In this document: positions 53,843 through 63,783 of the stretch, piece after piece
Layout of the letters: every line of letters begins with the position of its first letter
Position numbering within the stretch: position 1 is the stretch's first letter
Origin: DASQPR01 sp963797675
GTDB lineage: Bacteria; Actinomycetota; Actinomycetes; Mycobacteriales; Micromonosporaceae
Assembly: GCA_963797675.1 (NCBI GenBank)
Contig: CAWCQQ010000001.1
Span: 62,001-126,000 of the forward strand
DNA length: 64,000 bases
Direction of reading: 5' to 3'
The notes under the pieces: model-generated
Databases searched by the model: none
What the model saw: only the letters and a program-made list of their open reading frames with translations
What the model was told of the DNA's origin: nothing
Program-made: the position numbers and the translations under genes

Positions 53843-55033
53843 CTAAACCGGCAACGGTACGAGCGGGACGCGATCACCGGCGTTCCCGGCAGTGCCCGGT
53901 GCGATCACCGCGAATCCGACCGACTGGGCTAGTCCGCGCAGCATCGACGACGCCACATGCGACACCGGATGCGCGCGCCCCTCGCCATCCAGCCGTACGA
54001 GCGACAGGTGCGCATATCCGCCCCGGCCCGGAATCGGCGAGCCCAACTCCACCGGTCGCAGCTCCGGCAGCGTACGGCCGACCACGCCGGCAATCGCCGG
54101 TACGACCAGCGACATCAGTCCGACGACCGCGGACTGTGGATTGCCCGGCAGGCCGCCGAGCAGCGTGACGCCACCGCTCGGATTCGGCAGCGACGCGAGC
54201 AGCATCGGAAAGCCAGGACGGACCTCGACGGTGTTCACGTCGTACGCCGCACCGAGCTTCGCGAGCGCGCCGTGCAGGTAGTCGACCGGGCCGTGCATCG
54301 TGCCGCCGGTGGTCAGGATGAGATCCACCCCGGCCGCCTGCGCCTGCTGGATCGCGGCCACGTGCGCGTCCAGCGTGTCGTCGATCGGCCCGATCACCGC
54401 GGGCGTCACCGGATCGACGCCGAGTCGGGCCAGCCACGCGGGCAGCTGCGGGCCGAGCGAGTCTCGGATCCGGCCGTCGGCCGGCAGACCGGCGGTGAGC
54501 AGCTCATCGCCGAACACGAGCACGACCGCGGTCGGCCGGGGGCGTACGGACAGCTGATCGTGGCCGCTGGCCGCCGCGAGCCCGATCACCGCCGGCGTCA
54601 CCGCCGATCCGGCCGGCATCAGCACGTCGCCGCGGCGAGCCTCATCGCCGGGCAGCCGCCATTCCTTCTCGGTACGGGCGACGCCGTCGATCAGACCGTC
54701 CCGGGTGTTCGAGTCCTCGACCCGCAGGATCGCGTCCGTGCCGGCCGGGACCATCGCGCCGGTCGCGATCTCGAAGCACTCGCCGTCATGGTCGAGGTCC
54801 GGCGCGGTACGGCCGGCCAGCAACCGCCCGACGACGCGCCAGGGGCCGGGGCCTCGGAGCGCGTACCCGTCGATTGACGATGTGGCGAACGCCGGCAGGT
54901 CGGTCCGTGCCCGCACGTCGTCGGCGAGCGTGGTGCCGTCGCATGCGGCCAGGGGCAGCACAACCGGAGCAAGCATCGCGGCGCGACCCGCGTCGTAGGA
55001 GGCCTGCCGAGCCGCCAGCCAAGTCTGTGTCAC
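53843..55033 (-). CDS. moeA: Molybdopterin molybdenumtransferase
   Basis: A 396-residue MoeA that inserts molybdate into adenylated molybdopterin. It has DLPAFATSSIDGYALRG, IATGAMVPAGTDAILRVED, GDVLMPAGSAVTPAVIGLA, VFGDELL, TTGGTMHGPVDYL (MPT-binding domain) and GLPGNPQSAVVGLMSLV. The C-terminal domain IV is shorter than in E. coli but complete for actinobacteria. GTG start. It lies 9 bases after mogA and closes a moaC–mogA–moeA operon. Confidence 0.96.
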   Translation of the reverse strand: MTQTWLAARQASYDAGRAAMLAPVVLPLAACDGTTLADDVRARTDLPAFATSSIDGYALRGPGPWRVVGRLLAGRTAPDLDHDGECFEIATGAMVPAGTDAILRVEDSNTRDGLIDGVARTEKEWRLPGDEARRGDVLMPAGSAVTPAVIGLAAASGHDQLSVRPRPTAVVLVFGDELLTAGLPADGRIRDSLGPQLPAWLARLGVDPVTPAVIGPIDDTLDAHVAAIQQAQAAGVDLILTTGGTMHGPVDYLHGALAKLGAAYDVNTVEVRPGFPMLLASLPNPSGGVTLLGGLPGNPQSAVVGLMSLVVPAIAGVVGRTLPELRPVELGSPIPGRGGYAHLSLVRLDGEGRAHPVSHVASSMLRGLAQSVGFAVIAPGTAGNAGDRVPLVPLPV

Positions 55034-55042
55034 GAGGCCAGC

Positions 55043-55528
55043 CTAGCCCGGCAGGTGATCGCCGCCACGCAGCTGTGACACGGCGTGCGCCAGGATCGGG
55101 CCGAGCACCGCCAGGCCGTCCTTCGCGCCGCCGGTCGAGCCGGGCAGGTTGACGATCAGCGTATGGCCGGCGACGCCGGCGAGTGCCCGGGACAGTGCGG
55201 ACGCCGGTACCGCGTCTCGCGAGTACGCCCGGATCGCCTCGGCGATGCCGGGGATCTCGTAGTCGATGACCTCGCGGGTCGCCTCCGGAGTCCGGTCGGT
55301 CGGCGTGATCCCGGTGCCGCCGCTGGTCAGGATCACATCGATGTTCCCACGGATCGCGTCACGCAGAGCGGTCGCTACGGGTTCTCCGTCGCGTACGACG
55401 AACGGCTCGCCTACCAGGCATCCGAGTGCCCGCAAGCCTTCCACCAGCAACGGCCCGCTGCGGTCGTCGTATACGCCTGCGGATGCACGGTTGGACGCGA
55501 CGATCACACAAGCCCGTATCTCCATCAT
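55043..55528 (-). CDS. mogA: Molybdopterin adenylyltransferase (MogA/MoaB-type)
   Basis: A 161-residue protein that adenylates molybdopterin before MoeA acts. It has RACVIVASNRASAGVYDDRSGP, here residues 5-26, then VDVILTSGGTGITPTDRTPE and VNLPGSTGGAKDGLAVLGPIL with the conserved Asp, Glu and Gly-rich loops. Both MogA and MoaB names are used for this actinobacterial form. The ATG at 55528 overlaps the moaC stop (ATGA). Confidence 0.93.
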   Translation of the reverse strand: MMEIRACVIVASNRASAGVYDDRSGPLLVEGLRALGCLVGEPFVVRDGEPVATALRDAIRGNIDVILTSGGTGITPTDRTPEATREVIDYEIPGIAEAIRAYSRDAVPASALSRALAGVAGHTLIVNLPGSTGGAKDGLAVLGPILAHAVSQLRGGDHLPG

Positions 55529-56022
55529 CGTGCCGATCCCTCGCTTCGCTCCCGTTCCCACAATCCGGTCTTGCCGCCCTCTTTGCGCAGGACGCGTACC
55601 CCCTCGATCGAAGCGGACGGATCAACCGCCTTGATCATGTCGATCAGCGCAAGCCCGGCGGCGGCGACCGCAGTGAGCGCTTCCATCTCGACGCCGGTCC
55701 GGTCGGCGGTCTTCGTGACCACCGAAATGTCCACATAGTCGGTGCCCAGCGTCAGATCGACCGTGACACCGTGCAGAGCGATGGGATGGCAGAGCGGCAC
55801 GATGTCGGGCGTTTTCTTCGCGCCCATGATTCCGGCCAGCCGGGCCACCGCGAGCGCATCACCCTTGGGCAGCGCATCGCGGCGGAGCAGGTCGATGACG
55901 GCCGCGGTGGTCCGGACGGTGCCGGCCGCGACCGCGAGCCGCGCGGACACGTCCTTCGCGGAAACGTCGACCATCCGGGCCGCGCCGGCCTCGTCGACAT
56001 GGGTGAACACGCTCTCGGGCAT
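55525..56022 (-). CDS. moaC: Cyclic pyranopterin monophosphate synthase
   Basis: A 165-residue MoaC that converts the MoaA product to cyclic pyranopterin monophosphate. It has THVDEAGAARMVDVSAKDVS, GIMGAKKTPDIVPLCHPIAL (catalytic Lys-Lys and His), VEMEALTAVAAAGLALIDMI and VRVLRKEGGKTG. The ATG at 56022 matches the family start; GTG 56046 would add eight residues. It is first gene of the moaC–mogA–moeA operon and divergent to the permease with a 66-base gap. Confidence 0.95.
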   Translation of the reverse strand: MPESVFTHVDEAGAARMVDVSAKDVSARLAVAAGTVRTTAAVIDLLRRDALPKGDALAVARLAGIMGAKKTPDIVPLCHPIALHGVTVDLTLGTDYVDISVVTKTADRTGVEMEALTAVAAAGLALIDMIKAVDPSASIEGVRVLRKEGGKTGLWERERSEGSAR

Positions 56023-56088
56023 GCGGTCGAGCGTAGTCTCGGTCACACTTCCGCGTGTTCACCGGCTTTAGCCAGCGACAATCGTCCG

Positions 56089-56811
56089 ATGCCGACCACG
56101 TTGATCGTCGCCGCGGCGATCATCGGGGTTTCCGCGGCCGCCCAGGCGATCAGCGGTTTCGGCTTCGCGCTGCTGGCCGTGCCGCTGCTGACGCTGATCA
56201 TGCCGACCTCCGAGGCGGTCATCGTCGCGTCGCTCGCCTCGCTCGCGCTCACCGCCGGCACCGCCGTCCGTGAACGAGCGCACGTCGACTGGCCGACCAG
56301 CCGCGTCATCATGATCACCGCGATCTGCGGCATGCCGATCGGGCTGCTGCTGCTCAACACGCTGCCCGAGCAAGCGCTCTCGGTGATCGTCGCCGCCACG
56401 GTCCTGACCAGCACCTGGCTGGTGTGGCGACGTCCGCTCATGCCGAACACCCGCACCGGACGCCTCGCGGTCGGCGCACTCACCGGCGTCCTCACGACGG
56501 CGACCGGCACGAACGGGCCGCCGTTGGTCGCCGCATTTCAAACCATGGGGTACGCGCCACGGCGCTTCCGGGCCACGATCGCCGCCATCTTCACCGGCTG
56601 CGGCCTCGTCAGCATCGGTTTCTTCGCCTACGGCGGCGACATCACCGAAAATTCGATCTGGTACGCGCTGGCCGGCACGCCCGCAGCAGCGGTCGGCTGG
56701 CTGGTCGGCGACCGCATCTTCCACCGCATCGACGCGCGCCGCTTCCGCTACGTCGTGCTGATCGCGCTCGTCATCGCATCGACCGTCGTGCTGATCCGGG
56801 CGTTCACCTGA
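56089..56811 (+). CDS. TSUP-family (TauE/SafE) membrane permease
   Basis: A 240-residue integral membrane protein with eight hydrophobic segments in two repeats. The first repeat has the family motif AQAISGFGFALLAVPLLTLI and the second ALTGVLTTATGTNGPPLVAA. Members export sulfite, sulfoacetate or related anions, or import them. Being divergent to moaC raises the possibility of a link to sulfur or oxyanion handling, but that is only by position. The ATG is at 56089. Confidence 0.88.
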   Translation: MPTTLIVAAAIIGVSAAAQAISGFGFALLAVPLLTLIMPTSEAVIVASLASLALTAGTAVRERAHVDWPTSRVIMITAICGMPIGLLLLNTLPEQALSVIVAATVLTSTWLVWRRPLMPNTRTGRLAVGALTGVLTTATGTNGPPLVAAFQTMGYAPRRFRATIAAIFTGCGLVSIGFFAYGGDITENSIWYALAGTPAAAVGWLVGDRIFHRIDARRFRYVVLIALVIASTVVLIRAFT

Positions 56812-56949
56812 ACATATTGATCGTCATATCCGTCTAACGTATTGGATCCAGCGATTTCGGGTCTGTATTGCGCCACGCGTAAGCCGTACGCTCGGACTCT
56901 GGCGGCACATCGAGCGACCGGATCTCCGAGAGCTGGATCTCACGACTGG

Positions 56950-59541
56950 ATGGCGACGCTGACAATGACCGATTCTCTGACGTACCGGCGACGGCTGAAC
57001 CGGACCGTCGCGGTCGCGGTCGCCTGTGCGCTGGCCGTGATCGCCTCGAGCATCTGGATGATCGCATCCGGATCCGTCTCCGACGCCAGCCCGTTCAACA
57101 TCGTGATCGCAGCGATCGTGATCGGGATCGCCGCGCGAATGATGCTGCACCTGCGCGTCGGCCAGTTCCGGATCACGCAGTCACTCACCGACACCGCGAT
57201 GATGCTCGGCCTGATGACGCTGCACTGGTCCTGGCTGGTGCTGGTCGTGGCGGTCGGTGTGACGGTGGCGCGCATGTTCGTACACATGCGGCCCCGGCGG
57301 ATCGCGTTCATGTCCGCGAAGGACATCATCACGGTCGCGGTGGCCGCCGAGGTCGGCATGCATATCGGGCTCGGTGAGCCGCCGTTCTATGCCACGGTCG
57401 CGCGGCTCCCGGCGCTCCTGATCGTCGCCGGCGTGATGCTCGTGGTCGAGGAGGCGCTCGCGATCCCGGCCCGCGCCTTCGCGAACGAGCAGCCGGTGCG
57501 GGCGATCTTCGCGAACAACTGGCACATCCGGATCGCCGGCTCGATCGTGCGGCTCGGCATCGCCGTTGCGGCCGGCTACTTCCTGCGATTCGATCCCCGC
57601 ATCGCGATCGTGACACCCCTCGCGATCGTCGGTCTGCAACTCGCGTACGCGAACCACGTGCAGCAACGCGCGGACCGGATCGCCTGGGGACGCCTTGCCA
57701 AGATCGTCGACATGATGAGCGTGTCCGATGTGTCCACGCTGCATCGGGAGACGATTCTCGCCGCCGCCCAGCTGTTCTCCTGCGACGAAGTCGACCTCGA
57801 GGTCACGGTCGGCGGGCAGCGGTTGCTGCTGCGCGGAAACGCCTCGACGATCACGTACGCCGGGCCGCCGGAGGCCGCGCCACCACGCCGCGGCATGCTC
57901 GTGTCGGCTGCGCTCGACACGGCCGGGACCAGTCTGGTCAAGCCGAATGAACTGCGGCTCCGGTTCTACGCGTCGGTCGTCTTCAGCGAACGCGAGCACT
58001 ACACGCTGCGGGCCCTCGCCGCCTCACTCGGCACCGCTCTGCACATGGCGACCGCCGTGGTCGAGGCGGCCCGGCTCGTCACCGTGGCCGCCCACACGTC
58101 GACGCATGACGAGATGACCGGGCTGGCAAACCGCCAACACCTGCTCGACTCCGGCAAGTCCGCGTCCGGCGACACACGGCCCGGAACCGCCATCGCACTC
58201 GTCGTGCTCTATCTCGACCGGTTCAAGCAGATCAACGACGCACTCGGGGAGTCCATCGGGGACAGTGTTTTGACCGAGGTCGCCCGCCGGCTCTCGGCCG
58301 CGCTCCCGGCGGTCGGCAACAATCTCGTCGCCCGCCTGGCCGGCGCCGAGTTCGCGGTGATGCTGACCGGGTCACCGCTGCCGTCCGACATGATGGCCTG
58401 GGTACGCGATCTGCTCGCGGTGATCTCGGCGCCGATGGAGATCGGAAAGGTGCGCCTGGAGGTCGGCGCGACCGCCGGCATCGCCCTGGGCGACAACGAC
58501 GGCTCGGTCGACGAGTTGCTGCGCCGGGCCGAAGTCGCGATGTACCAGGCGAAGGATCAGGGTGAGCCGCTCGCCCTCTACATCCGGGCGCAGGACACCG
58601 CCGACACCGACCGGCTCGCGTTGACCGGCGACCTGGCCCGCGCCGTCGCGGAGCGCCAGTTCACCGTCGCGTTCCAACCGATCGTCGATCTCACCAGCGG
58701 GGTCGTGGTGTCCGCCGAGGCGCTCGCCCGCTGGTATCACCCGCAGCGCGGACACCTTGCGCCGCACCGGTTCCTGGACGCGATCGAACGGTCCGGGCTG
58801 CTGGCGCCGTTCACGTCGCACGTTCTCGACCAGGCGCTCGCCGGGGCGGTCCGATGGCGGGAGGCCGGTTTCGACTTCCCGGTCGCGGTCAACGTCTCGC
58901 CGCGCAGCCTGCTCGATCCGTCATTCCCGGAGTCGATCCCACGCGCGCTCGCCGCGCATCATCTGCCGCCCGAGGCGCTGACGATCGAGCTGACCGAGAC
59001 GCTGACACTGAGCGAGTTGGAAGTCGTGGATGACGTACTGCAGGCCCTGCGTACGCTCGGGGTCAGCATCGCGCTCGACGACTTCGGCACCGGCTTCTCG
59101 TCACTCGCGACGATCGCCCGCATACCGGTGCACGAGCTGAAGATCGACCGTACGTTCGTCTCCGGGCTGGACGGCGCGGCGCAGGCGGCGATCGTCCGGT
59201 CCACCATCGAACTCGGACGCAGCCTCGACCTGCTGGTCGTCGCGGAAGGCGTCGAATCCGAGGAGCAGCGCGAGCGGCTGTGGCTCCTCGGCTGCGCCGC
59301 GGGGCAGGGCCATCTGTTCGCACGGCCGCTGAACGTCACGCTGTTCATCGCCAAGCTGCGCGAAGGCTTCGACGGCGTGCCCGGTCGCCTGGTCGCGCCG
59401 ATGCACGACGGCGGCGACGTCATCCAGCTGCCGCCGCCTCGCCGACCGGCGTCGGGGCCGTCGACTCCGATGGCAACGCCGCCGCCCACACCGCGTACGC
59501 CACCGGATACAGGAGATAGCCAAATCGCGTTGCCGGAATGA
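56950..59541 (+). CDS. Membrane GGDEF–EAL protein with degenerate GGDEF, predicted c-di-GMP phosphodiesterase
   Basis: An 863-residue protein. Six or so N-terminal membrane helices (about 15-230) form a MASE-like sensor. A GAF-like linker precedes the GGDEF domain, which starts HDEMTGLANRQHLLDSG. Its active loop reads LAGAEFAVML in place of GGDEF, so cyclase activity is unlikely. The EAL domain is complete: VVSAEALARWYHP, VAVNVSPRSLLDPSF, ELTETLTLSELEVVDD, IALDDFGTGFSSLATI, LKIDRTFVSGL, VVAEGVES and GQGHLFARPL. The Pro-rich tail overlaps the convergent gene. ATG 56950 is the likely start. Confidence 0.9.
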   Translation: MATLTMTDSLTYRRRLNRTVAVAVACALAVIASSIWMIASGSVSDASPFNIVIAAIVIGIAARMMLHLRVGQFRITQSLTDTAMMLGLMTLHWSWLVLVVAVGVTVARMFVHMRPRRIAFMSAKDIITVAVAAEVGMHIGLGEPPFYATVARLPALLIVAGVMLVVEEALAIPARAFANEQPVRAIFANNWHIRIAGSIVRLGIAVAAGYFLRFDPRIAIVTPLAIVGLQLAYANHVQQRADRIAWGRLAKIVDMMSVSDVSTLHRETILAAAQLFSCDEVDLEVTVGGQRLLLRGNASTITYAGPPEAAPPRRGMLVSAALDTAGTSLVKPNELRLRFYASVVFSEREHYTLRALAASLGTALHMATAVVEAARLVTVAAHTSTHDEMTGLANRQHLLDSGKSASGDTRPGTAIALVVLYLDRFKQINDALGESIGDSVLTEVARRLSAALPAVGNNLVARLAGAEFAVMLTGSPLPSDMMAWVRDLLAVISAPMEIGKVRLEVGATAGIALGDNDGSVDELLRRAEVAMYQAKDQGEPLALYIRAQDTADTDRLALTGDLARAVAERQFTVAFQPIVDLTSGVVVSAEALARWYHPQRGHLAPHRFLDAIERSGLLAPFTSHVLDQALAGAVRWREAGFDFPVAVNVSPRSLLDPSFPESIPRALAAHHLPPEALTIELTETLTLSELEVVDDVLQALRTLGVSIALDDFGTGFSSLATIARIPVHELKIDRTFVSGLDGAAQAAIVRSTIELGRSLDLLVVAEGVESEEQRERLWLLGCAAGQGHLFARPLNVTLFIAKLREGFDGVPGRLVAPMHDGGDVIQLPPPRRPASGPSTPMATPPPTPRTPPDTGDSQIALPE

Positions 59542-60691
59542 GGGCGATCGCGGCGAGCAAGCCCCACGCACTCACGATCGCCGCCTGGCGGGTCGATCGA
59601 GGCGGGCGTCGCAGCAGCCACGCTCCGATCGCGGCACCGGCGAGCACCAGCAGCGCGGTCGCGATCGTCTTCCCGCCCGGTACGCCGTCGGCCAGCAGGT
59701 GACCCGGGAAGGGTGACGCGGCCGGACTCTTCACGCCGGTCAGTCCGAGCGGGAACTTGATCACGTTTTCGATGGCGGCGCCCCGGTCGACCAGGAACGC
59801 CGGGATCAGTACGACGATCGGAAGCCCGATCGCCCCGTACGCGTACCGGCGGGCGATCCGGGTACCACGGGTCACGGCGAGCGCCAGCAGCACGAGCGCA
59901 ACCGGCCACGCGAACAGTTTCATGGCACCGGCGATGCCGACCGCTATACCGGCGGCGGTGAACCGCTCCCGAGCCGCATAGGCGAACGCCAGCAGGCAGA
60001 AGCCGAGGATGACCAGGTCGTCACCGCCGGTCGCGAGGGTCAGAGCGCAGATCGGCAGCACGGTGGCGGCCTGCACGCCGCGCAGCAGTGCCGGTGCCGG
60101 GGAGACGTGCCGGAGCAGCAGCACCGCGGCCACCAGCGTCGCGATCAGCGTGGCCGCGAACCACACCCGTGCATCCGTCCACCAGTGCACGCCGAAGATC
60201 GCCCGGGGCAGACCGTAGAGCGCCATCGCCGGCTGGTACGGCAGGTAGGCGTCGAGCCGGTCGCCCGGTGGCAACGCTTGGATCGCCGCATGTCCGAGGT
60301 ACGGCGTGCCGGTATGCCAGAGGCGCGAACCGGCGGCTTCGATCACGATGACTTCGTCCTGCGCCCGATCGGTACGCCCACCGGTGCGCTGCACCGACTC
60401 CACGATCAGCGGCAACAGCGCCGTGGCCGCGAACGTCACCGTGGTCAGGACGGCCCGGCCCGCCGTACTCGCGAGGTTGGCGAAGCGCGATCGGCGTGCC
60501 AGCGCCTGAACCAGCGCAAGGATCGTCGCGGCGGCGTAGCCCCAGACGGCCATCCGGCCCCACGCGCCGTGCGGCGGCAGCGTCACGTTCCTGGCGGTCA
60601 GCGCTGCGAACACGGTCGACACCGCGTAGAGCGCGATGTCGACCGCGAGTCCTCCGGCGGCCGTATCGATCCGCCGCAGCGTGGCTGCCAT
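59420..60691 (-). CDS. GT87/DUF2029-type membrane glycosyltransferase
   Basis: A 423-residue polytopic membrane protein (about ten helices) resembling polyprenol-phosphate-sugar-dependent glycosyltransferases of actinobacteria. The first external loop carries the acidic motif QDEVIVIEAAGSRLWHTGTP (a typical catalytic acid site), then DAYLPYQPAMALYGLPRAIF. The middle has GGDDLVILGFCLLAFAYAAR and GIAGAMKLFAWPVALVLLAL. It starts two bases before the end of dnaB. Its last 122 bases overlap the convergent GGDEF–EAL gene's end. Acceptor and sugar are unknown. Confidence 0.82.
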   Translation of the reverse strand: MAATLRRIDTAAGGLAVDIALYAVSTVFAALTARNVTLPPHGAWGRMAVWGYAAATILALVQALARRSRFANLASTAGRAVLTTVTFAATALLPLIVESVQRTGGRTDRAQDEVIVIEAAGSRLWHTGTPYLGHAAIQALPPGDRLDAYLPYQPAMALYGLPRAIFGVHWWTDARVWFAATLIATLVAAVLLLRHVSPAPALLRGVQAATVLPICALTLATGGDDLVILGFCLLAFAYAARERFTAAGIAVGIAGAMKLFAWPVALVLLALAVTRGTRIARRYAYGAIGLPIVVLIPAFLVDRGAAIENVIKFPLGLTGVKSPAASPFPGHLLADGVPGGKTIATALLVLAGAAIGAWLLRRPPRSTRQAAIVSAWGLLAAIALIPATRFGYLLYPVAYAVWAAALPSESTAPTPVGEAAAAG

Positions 60692-60693
60692 GT

Positions 60694-62226
<1,533 letters not shown>

Positions 62227-62343
62227 TGCTCCTCCGACCCACCCCACGACTGGTTTACCGCAGGGGTACGACAGTCACTGCCATCGAATACCGAGCCGGA
62301 TTAATGCAGGCTACGTTCGCGCGTACGCGCATACAAACGCACC

Positions 62344-62486
62344 GGTGGACAAGCCTCGGGACAACCTGTGGATTGCGGGCCGATTCTTGTGCGCAGCGTG
62401 TGCACAGCTTGTGGATATCGTCTGGGGAGATCTCTTCGACACCCGCGATGAGCTGCAGATTCATTGCGCACAGCCTGTGTGGAAAA
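62344..62486 (+). promoter_or_regulatory. Cluster of four DnaA-box-like sites between dnaB and the divergent gene
   Basis: Four nine-base sites in one orientation: GGTGGACAA (62344-62352), TGTGGATTG (62367-62375), TGTGGATAT (62410-62418) and TGTGGAAAA (62478-62486). Their complements TTGTCCACC, CAATCCACA, ATATCCACA and TTTTCCACA differ from TTGTCCACA or TTATCCACA by one or two bases. They fill the otherwise gene-free gap 62227-62548. DnaA-mediated control of dnaB or a DnaA-binding locus is inferred, not shown. Confidence 0.5.
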
Positions 62487-62548
62487 AATACTTTGGACGT
62501 GATTCATGCCGGACGTGTGGCGTTCACGTACGTGCCATCACAAGGCGC

Positions 62549-63247
62549 GTGAGCAATCCCACCTGGACGGCCGATGGCGCCCAGAATGCAAACAGACAAA
62601 CATCCGCTCTCGTGGACTACCGCGAATGGCCCGCCCAAGAAGACGACCCTCGAGACTCGAACACGTCCTGGGGCACCGGCGCACGGGTGCCCGATCCACG
62701 GTCGACCGAATCCTACGGCGGCGCGGACGGCGCCTCGCGACCGCGTTACTCCGATCGCGAGTATCCCAATCACGGCTACTGGGAAGACCAACCGCAGCCG
62801 GAGCAGCAACCGCAATCCGAGCGACGCTTTCCGACGCCGCTGGCACGGACCGATTCATGGCCGGGCGCCGGCCAGAGTACCGGCAGCTGGCGGCTTGATC
62901 CCGCTCCCGCTCGTCCGTCGGCGCCGGCCGTCACCCCGGCCGGATTCGGCTTCGACGGCGACGACCGAGACTATCCGGCCGTGATCTGGTGGATTGCGAT
63001 CTGGTATGCGATCCCGGTCGTCCTCTACACGCTCTGGGCAGTGCTCATGTCCTCGTCCGGCATGCGTGGTCACGCTCTTCACGGTCTGCTGAGCGACGCG
63101 CTTCCGGGCATCTTTGCGATCGCGCTGAGCGTCGGCTTCGGGCTTTGGCTCCGGCGCATCAGCCTGAGCTGGCGAGCGATCACGCTCGGCTTCGGCGCCG
63201 CATGTGTCGGTGCAGGCCTGGCGACGCTAGTGATCTCTCTGTTCTAG
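62549..63247 (+). CDS. Membrane protein of unknown function next to rplI
   Basis: A 232-residue protein. Its first 135 residues are polar and disordered (NHGYWEDQPQPEQQPQSERR). Three membrane helices follow (VIWWIAIWYAIPVVLYTLWA, ALPGIFAIALSVGFGLWL, AITLGFGAACVGAGLATLVI). The GTG at 62549 has AAGG a few bases upstream. The frame is open further back to 62186, but that part runs through the DnaA-box-like region and has no protein-like composition. No family was recognised. Confidence 0.65.
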   Translation: MSNPTWTADGAQNANRQTSALVDYREWPAQEDDPRDSNTSWGTGARVPDPRSTESYGGADGASRPRYSDREYPNHGYWEDQPQPEQQPQSERRFPTPLARTDSWPGAGQSTGSWRLDPAPARPSAPAVTPAGFGFDGDDRDYPAVIWWIAIWYAIPVVLYTLWAVLMSSSGMRGHALHGLLSDALPGIFAIALSVGFGLWLRRISLSWRAITLGFGAACVGAGLATLVISLF

Positions 63248-63269
63248 CGTCCAAGAAGCCCTGACGCAG

Positions 63270-63304
63270 CGATGGGCGCATCCGCCATGCGGATGCGCCC
63301 ATCG
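63270..63304. terminator. Bidirectional terminator between the membrane protein and rplI
   Basis: CGATGGGCGCATCCGC (63270-63285), CAT loop, GCGGATGCGCCCATCG (63289-63304): a perfect 16-base stem. It sits between convergent stops at 63247 and 63321. Confidence 0.88.
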
Positions 63305-63320
63305 TGCGTGAAAGGTACGA

Positions 63321-63770
63321 CTACTTGGCAGCCGCCACGGTCACGTCGAACTTCGCGGTCACATCCGGGTGCAGCTTGAGCTGCACACGGTAGGTGCCGA
63401 CCGACTTGATGTGACCCGGCAGCTCAAGGCGACGACGGTCGATGTCGGGACCACCGGCGGACTTGATCGCCGAAGCGACCTCCGACGACGTCACCGAACC
63501 GAACAAGCGGCCACCGTCACCGGCGCGCGCCTTCAGCGTTACCTTGAGGCCTTCGAGCTGGCCCTTGACCTCGTTCGCGTGTCCGAGATCGCGGATCTCG
63601 CGAGCACCACGTGCCCGCTTGATGACCTCGATCTGCTTCTCCGCGCCCTTGGTCCAGCCGAGCGCAAATCCCTGCGGAAGCAGGTAGTTGCGTCCGTAGC
63701 CGGCCTTGACCTCGACGACCTCACCGGGAGCACCGAGTCCGGAGACTTCCTGAGTAAGGATGATCTTCAT
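63321..63770 (-). CDS. rplI: Large ribosomal subunit protein bL9
   Basis: A 149-residue ribosomal protein with the family start MKIILTQEVSGLGAPGEVVE, the loop KAGYGRNYLLPQGFAL and the long connecting helix to the C-terminal RNA-binding domain (GRLFGSVTSSEVASAI, RRRLELPGHIKSVGTYRVQL). It lies 13 bases after rpsR in the conserved operon and ends at a bidirectional terminator. Confidence 0.98.
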   Translation of the reverse strand: MKIILTQEVSGLGAPGEVVEVKAGYGRNYLLPQGFALGWTKGAEKQIEVIKRARGAREIRDLGHANEVKGQLEGLKVTLKARAGDGGRLFGSVTSSEVASAIKSAGGPDIDRRRLELPGHIKSVGTYRVQLKLHPDVTAKFDVTVAAAK

Positions 63771-63783
63771 GTCAGTCCTCCTC

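Noticed and set aside
62227..62548. Calling this gap the chromosomal origin
   Set aside because: DnaA-box-like sites are present, but there is no dnaA, dnaN or recF nearby and no clear A/T-rich unwinding element. A regulatory cluster is the safer reading.
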